Source: Pyxicephalus adspersus
Taxonomy: Eukaryota; Chordata; Amphibia; Anura; Pyxicephalidae
Reading direction: 5' to 3'
DNA: 64,000 nt
NCBI RefSeq assembly: GCF_032062135.1
Contig: NC_092860.1
Location: 66,101,832 to 66,165,831 of the forward strand
The notes below the pieces were generated by a model. It searched no databases. It was not told the origin of the DNA and worked only from the letters and a program-made list of their open reading frames with translations. Positions 58,471 through 64,000 of this stretch are shown here, piece after piece; position 1 is the stretch's first letter, and every line of letters starts with the position of its first letter. Position numbers and translations under genes: made by a program.

Positions 58471-59325
58471 CCTTTTATTTATGCCACTTTATTAGCTACA
58501 CCTGGTCAACTGTTTGGTAATGCAAATATCTAACCAGCATCACCATGTAGACATTGTCAAGATGAAAGTTCAAACTGAGCATCTGAATGGGTAAAAAGGT
58601 TATATTGAAAGTAGTGTAGTAGCTGGTGCCAGATAGGCTGGTCTGAGTATTTTAGAGACTGTTAATCTGTTTGGATATTCATGCATAACCACCTGCAGGG
58701 TTTTTTAAGTCCAAAAAAGTGAAATATATATAATAAGCAGCATTTTTGTTACATGAAAATGACTTGTTAATGCCAGAGGTCAGAAGGGAGTGGCCAGACT
58801 GTTTTGAGCTAATAAGTAGGGAACAACAAATCAAATACCCACTAGTTATAACTGAGGTATGTAGTGGAACATCTCTGAATTCACATGTCAAACCTTGAAG
58901 CAGACTACAACAACTGGAGACCACACAGGTTCCCACTCCTGTCAGTTAAGAACATGCGGATGAGGCTAAAACTTGCATGGGCTTACCAAAATTGGACAGG
59001 AGAAGATTGGAAAAATGTTACCTGGTCTGTTCAGTCTTGATTTCTTCTGCGACATAGTATATTTAGAATTTGGCATCAACAACATGAAAGCATTGATCCA
59101 TCCTGCCTCGTATCAAGGGTTTAAACTGCTGGTGGTGTAAGGATGTGGGGAAGGCAAAGGGGGGTGCAATCTGATATTAGAAAATTGTGCTTACTAAAGT
59201 GGCTGTTGAGTGTATGTTAGAAGGGTTTTTAGGGTAAATAATGTACCTCAGTTCAGTAACAAAAAAAAAAATGGTGTGTAAAGGAAGAAAAGGTATTTCT
59301 AATAAAGTGGCTGGTCAGTGTATAC
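58471..59325 (+). mobile_element. Tc1-like transposon, internally deleted
   Basis: The left end has CCACTTTATTAGCTACACCT and the right end, near 59300-59324, TAATAAAGTGGCTGGTCAGT, an inverted terminal pair. In between lies a decayed Tc1 transposase N-terminus in several frames: MPEVRREWPDCFEL-like sequence from 58771 and AYQNWTGEDWKNVTWS near 58980. The rest of the DDE domain is deleted after about 59150. A second, partial copy of the right end sits at 59196-59216. Confidence 0.75.
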
Positions 59326-59329
59326 CAAA

Positions 59330-60083
59330 GGGGTTTTTAAGATAAGCAATGCACGACATGGAAATATAGAATGGTATGTAAGTATTTCCCTAAACATGCC
59401 TGCAAACACTATTCAATCAAATTGGAAAGAACAAGGTTACAAAATAAAAGATGCCCTGCAATAAATGTGTACTGAAATGGTTACAGAATGCATATCATTA
59501 CAGTTAGTTAATAACCAAAGAAGTTCAAAACTTGTCTTCCCTGGATTGAGACTTGGGCTTCCAGCAAGCCTCACTATGAATTTCATGGCTGATAACTTAT
59601 GTTAACCAATCTTCACTAAACGTATGTGATACACCAATCTCTGCCTCCCCTGAAGAAGCTATAAAGCAAAACATGCTAGGAGCTGAGATTGCCCTTCTTT
59701 TGAAAAAAATACAATGCAGAAGATTATGAATCATGTACCGAAAGATCAGCTAAGATATGATGTTATGAATATCCTAATTCGTAGTATGTATAAAATGCAG
59801 TATTTTCTCTGTTATTTCTCGCCTCTGAATAAACACATTATTCAACTGCCAAACTCTGTCACAGTGTCACTTTAAACCATAATGATACAAATGTGGAAAG
59901 TGGTTTTTATATTGGTAATCTGTTAATAGTAATGTAAAAAATCAATATGTGCCTAAATTAAAATAATCTGTAAACCAGTATCTGTTTTGTTTGTGTACTT
60001 TGTATTTGTATGTATTAGTATAGCATAAGACATAAACCATAAATTGATAAAGGTAATTAAATTATGATTTAAAGGTAAACTAT
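59330..60083. other. No recognised feature
   Basis: No gene or clear repeat terminus recognised between the Tc1-like element and the terminal L1. Confidence 0.4.
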
Positions 60084-60086
60084 AGG

Positions 60087-63000
60087 GGGCGCTCACGAGC
60101 AGCCAATTAAGATGGCCTCTATCTAAGTGTGCTCCGCGACTCCCGGGTATGTTGCCAGCCTGGCAAGCAGTACCAGCGGGTCTAACAGACTCTCTCCAGG
60201 ACGATTAGGTGCCAATCTCAGCGTTGCTACAGATAGGGGAAAATTTGGGCTTCTTACGTCCCCAGCACAAACACCCAGCAACCTGCATCTTGCTGAGATA
60301 CAGTCTTACTAGACAAGTTCAACCAGTTCCTACAATAGAAACTTTCTCAGGCTACAAGTAAACTATCTCATAATCTCACTAAAGAGATCCGAGAACTGAG
60401 GTCCAGTATCAACAACTTGGAGCACAAAATGGATGATGCTATTACAGGTATTGACTCCCCAAAAAAGACCTAACCACCTTCAAGTCGGATTTACAGTCAG
60501 CAATGCTGAGTCTAGAGGATTTAGAAAACCAACAAAGCAGAGAAAATCTCTGTATTCAGGAGATCCCAGATTCTATAGTGGACTTGACTGAATTTGTATT
60601 GGCACTTTTACAAGAGATATTACCTCATTTACCACCCGAACGCTTCGAATTAAATAGAGTGCATCATTCCCTTGGTCCTAAAAAGCCGGACGGACCCCCT
60701 AGGGACAATATTGTTCGCCCTTCATTTTATAAGACCAAGGAGGCGATCATGTCTGCTACCTGGAACAAGCATGGTCCCAAGTTTCAAGCATACCCATATC
60801 AGATCTATGCTGACCTGGCCTCACAAACCATTCAAAAGCGTTACGCTTTGAAGCCATTCCTGTAGATCCTACAGCTCCTTGACATCAGAAATTGATGGGG
60901 TTTCCCATTTAAACTTCCCTTTACTCATCAGGATCAGCTCCATTTTGTCACTACTCCGGTGGAGGCTCAAGAACTTTTTGATAATCTGAAGCTGCAAACA
61001 CCTACTGTTTTGCCACCAGCTGAGTCACCGTTGAGGTCTCAAGGATCGTCACAACTATCCCCGCTATAGGAAAGAGTTTCCAATGGTGGACGCACTCTGG
61101 TCATGAGATCACCGCCAGCTGCGGATAGTTCTCCTGGACTGGGTATCTAAGTTCTGTGTCGCAAGCTCAGGTCCACACCTTGGATCTACATGATATTAAG
61201 GCTGGACACAGAACGTGAAGAAGACAGATATGTATAATCCACACAGTGCAACTGCACCGTTCTTTTCAATAGTTTTGCAAATGTTATATTTTTATAGTGC
61301 ACATAGGGCACAGACTCCACCCTGTGCTTTGTAGTGCAGACTGATCACCTTAAAAGTACTTTGATATGTGGTCAGACATACAGTCCCTCGAGAATGTGAG
61401 CAAAATTTTGTTATGTGATAAGGCATATAGTCTTTTGAGAAGGTAAACAAAATTCTCTCTCTTTATTAAATCTAAAAACAATTACGATGTTTAGAGATGC
61501 TGAACTTGACTACTCTCTTTGCAGAAATTAGAGATCTGGTTTAGACCCGTATTACTGGTGCTACACACTGTTTTATTACTATAGAGAACACAGGGCGTAA
61601 ACCCTACCTCAAGCTTTATAGTATAGTTTAGTCATCTTCTAGCATAATCACAAGAATACACAATACCAGAAATGCAGGAATGTGAGCAAAGTTTAATTTC
61701 TATTATAGATCTGAAAGCAAATACTATGTTTAGAGATGTTAAACCTGACTTTTAATCTTTTTGCCTACTCCAGGTTTAGACCCATATAACTTGTGCCACA
61801 CACACCCGGGAGAGTATGGCCCCCACCTACTGGTTTTGTCTAAGTACAAGACCACTTTCTGCCTGTGTCGGTGTGAGTGGTTCCATGGAAAAGAATTCCC
61901 TAGTTTTTGTTTTATTTATGTTTATGTGGTTTAATCTAAGGTGTTTTAGATTACCAGGTGGAAAAGCCAATACGCTGGTCCAGAAGGAATTTTTACACGA
62001 GAGAAAATAAACCTGGACTGATGTTGGTTTAATCCCAAAAGCTCCCATACAGTACCTTTAAAACTAAAACTCCCTAATGGTAGAATCACTGCCAACCCTG
62101 TGACTATATGTAAGTAATTAAAAAAAAAATGATTTGCAAAAAAATTCTTGGTATGGATCCTGTGAGACCTTTAGACCTGATGCGCTTTTCTCAAACTTGG
62201 CTCTTCTTGGCTGAACTGAATATCTCACCAGAAGAAATTCTGACAGCAATTACATTTTTGAAAATGACTTAATCACCGGGGCCTGATGACTTTTCTGCCC
62301 AGTACTATAAGTTTTCGGCAATACTGGCCCCTAGACTTGCGGACATGTTTAAATACTTACCATCTCCATCTCCAGCATCCAGGACCATCTCCAGCATCCT
62401 TTGTGATCTCTCCTTGCCCACATAGTGATGATCCCCAAGCCAAACAAGGATTCTCTGGATCCCAACAATTTTGTACCGATATCCCTTTTGAATTTTGAAA
62501 TAAAGCTGTTGACCAAAGTCCTGGCAATTAGAATGTATACATTTTTGGAATGTTTACTCTATAAAGACCAAGTAGGGTTTGTGCCACACAGACAAGCATC
62601 TGATAGCACGAGAGAATTGATTGGCCTAATTTACCTCATACAACATCTCATGGGACTATTTGTTTTATATTTTACCCAAAAGGGGATGCAGGTCTTAATT
62701 TCTGGCCTAGATATGCACACTCTATTCCAAACCTTTGGTGAAAGTGCTGTACTCCTCGTTTTATTCTCCTGAAATTTCTATTTGCCGGGGCACAAGACAG
62801 GGGTGTCCCATCACCACTATTGTTCATTTTGGCTATGGACCCTCTGGCACAATTGATTTGGGAAAACCCTTCAGTACATGGTAAAGAGATTGGCCAACAC
62901 ATTTCGGATGACATATCATTAACTATGTCTCATCCAGTGATCTCCATTCCTAGGTTACTGAAGATCTTAAAATTTGCTAAAGTATCGGGCCTAATTGTTA

Positions 63001-64000
63001 ATAAAAGGAAATCAGTAGCCCTAGGGTTAAATGTACCGGAACGGTTGTATTTGCCCCTACAAAAAACTTTTCACTTCACTTGGGCACCTCATCATCTACA
63101 GTGTTTAGGAGTTAAGATAACCAGGTCTTATGAAACTCTCTTGTCTTACAATTACCCTCCATTACTTTTGCAATTAAAGCAATTAATGAATAGATGGAGC
63201 TCCCATCCCATTTCTTGGTTGGGCAGAAAAAACTAGGTCAAAATGACTGTGTTATCGAAGCTACTGTGCTATTTTAGAACCCTGCCAGTCCAGGTGCCAA
63301 CCCCCATGATAAAGGCCTTTCAAAGATTGATATTATCCTTCTGGAATGGGAAATAGTCTAATGTCTCAAAAAATCATGTATGCTCATAAACGTCAAGGTG
63401 GTCTTGGGAGTTCCAAATATACTGAAATATTTTAAAGCAGCTCAGATAGCTCCTATTTTGGAGATTTGATTTACCCGGTGGCTGTATGCTCCCTCCCATG
63501 GCTCCCCCACAAATTACGTCCTAAATCTATTGGTATTCATCTGAAACAAGTGTTAAGATACAATATTCGGGGAACCTAATGTCTCCATATCTCCCTCTTC
63601 TAACCATCCAGTATAATCCTTTTTTCCCCCCTAAGATGAAGTCACCAAAAGCTTTTGATTGATGGCTGGCACACATTTATAATACTGTCTACTCTCTATT
63701 GGGTAATAAAGGGATTGTTAGCTGGGAGGATATACATTCCTCACACAAGGTGCCAGTAAAGGAATTCTTCAGATATATACAACTTAGACACTGGATAAAC
63801 TCCTTGACCCACAGTACTAATTATATGATCGCATTGACAGTTTTTGAGCACATATGTCTAAGAACACCACTATGTCCGAAACAAATCACAATTTTATACT
63901 CAAAACTCAATCAGGTGTCTAGGGCATCTCAGCATTCTTACAAGCTCCAATGGGAACGAGACCTGGGAAGTATAAAATCAGATAAGGAGTGGTTTAGCAA
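60087..64000 (+). mobile_element. L1-like LINE continuing beyond the window
   Basis: It starts with GGGGGCGCTCACGAGCAG and AAGATGG, as in the other L1 5' ends. ORF1 is in pieces (60127-60310, 60503-60865) with LEDLENQQSRENLCIQEIPD and LPPERFELNRVHHSLGPKKP, followed by a C-terminal part to about 61066. A long inter-ORF spacer carries repeats. ORF2 resumes at about 62150 with SPGPDDFSAQYY, then NNFVPISLLNFEIKLLTKVL, and SDDISLTMSH where the usual YADD stands. The endonuclease and RT motif A are missing. The C-terminal half continues to the window end with stops. Confidence 0.8.
61297..61805. repeat. Direct repeats in the L1 spacer
   Basis: 61472-61567 and 61713-61802 are about 70 percent alike (CTATGTTTAGAGATG, GGTTTAGACCC, TGCCACACAC). 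61297-61345 resembles 61578-61640 (GGGC-x-CAGACTCC/GGGCGTAAACCC). The pattern is about two and a half units of roughly 240 bp. Confidence 0.6.

Overview
This is a vertebrate nuclear window, most likely from a frog. It holds one split, single-copy-looking gene of the polo-like kinase family on the plus strand. That gene is embedded in a dense and much-nested collection of mobile elements: L1-like and CR1-like LINEs, piggyBac-like elements and their TTAA-flanked short derivatives, Tc1/mariner-type short elements, a probable solo LTR, and two copies of an element family I cannot name. Species assignment is inference from repeat content and exon structure. No bacterial-type gene, rRNA, CRISPR array or confident tRNA was seen.

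The kinase gene runs from the start codon at 11391 to the stop at 55190. Fourteen coding exons can be placed with GT-AG boundaries and, with one exception, compatible reading phases. The product is a Ser/Thr kinase domain followed by two polo boxes. A Ser-Asn after HRDLK-L, a DLG in place of DFG, a Val at the activation-loop Thr position and a very short N-terminus point to PLK5 rather than PLK1-4. The exception is the exon expected between 12051 and 21010 (about 40 residues of the N-lobe including the alpha-C Glu). It was not found, and the two flanking exons cannot be spliced to each other in frame. Exon 4 is also flanked by a perfect 93-bp inverted repeat.

Layout: 1-516 end of a piggyBac-like short element; 551-2880 an almost complete piggyBac-like element on the minus strand; 3.2-3.7 kb tandem-like repeats; 6.5-9.1 kb two converging L1 3' ends; 9.1-11.4 kb kinase upstream region; 11.4-21.1 kb exons 1, 2 and 4 with L1, LTR, piggyBac and palindromic elements in the 9-kb intron; 21.1-28.8 kb intron with a palindromic element, a minus-strand CR1 and a TTAA short element; 28.8-30.9 kb the compact core of exons 5-10; 30.9-40.9 kb an intron made largely of three L1 copies; 40.9-45.9 kb exons 11-13 with the first copy of the unnamed element; 45.9-53.5 kb an intron with CR1, a TA-flanked short element and an L1 with clear target-site duplication; 53.5-55.2 kb exons 14-15; 55.9-58.2 kb second copy of the unnamed element; 58.5-59.3 kb deleted Tc1-like element; 60.1-64.0 kb an L1 that continues past the window.

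All transposon reading frames seen are broken. The best candidate for something undescribed is the pair of related elements at about 41.1-43.6 and 55.9-58.2 kb. Next are the missing kinase exon with the inverted repeat beside it, and the presence/absence of an intron between the two piggyBac copies.
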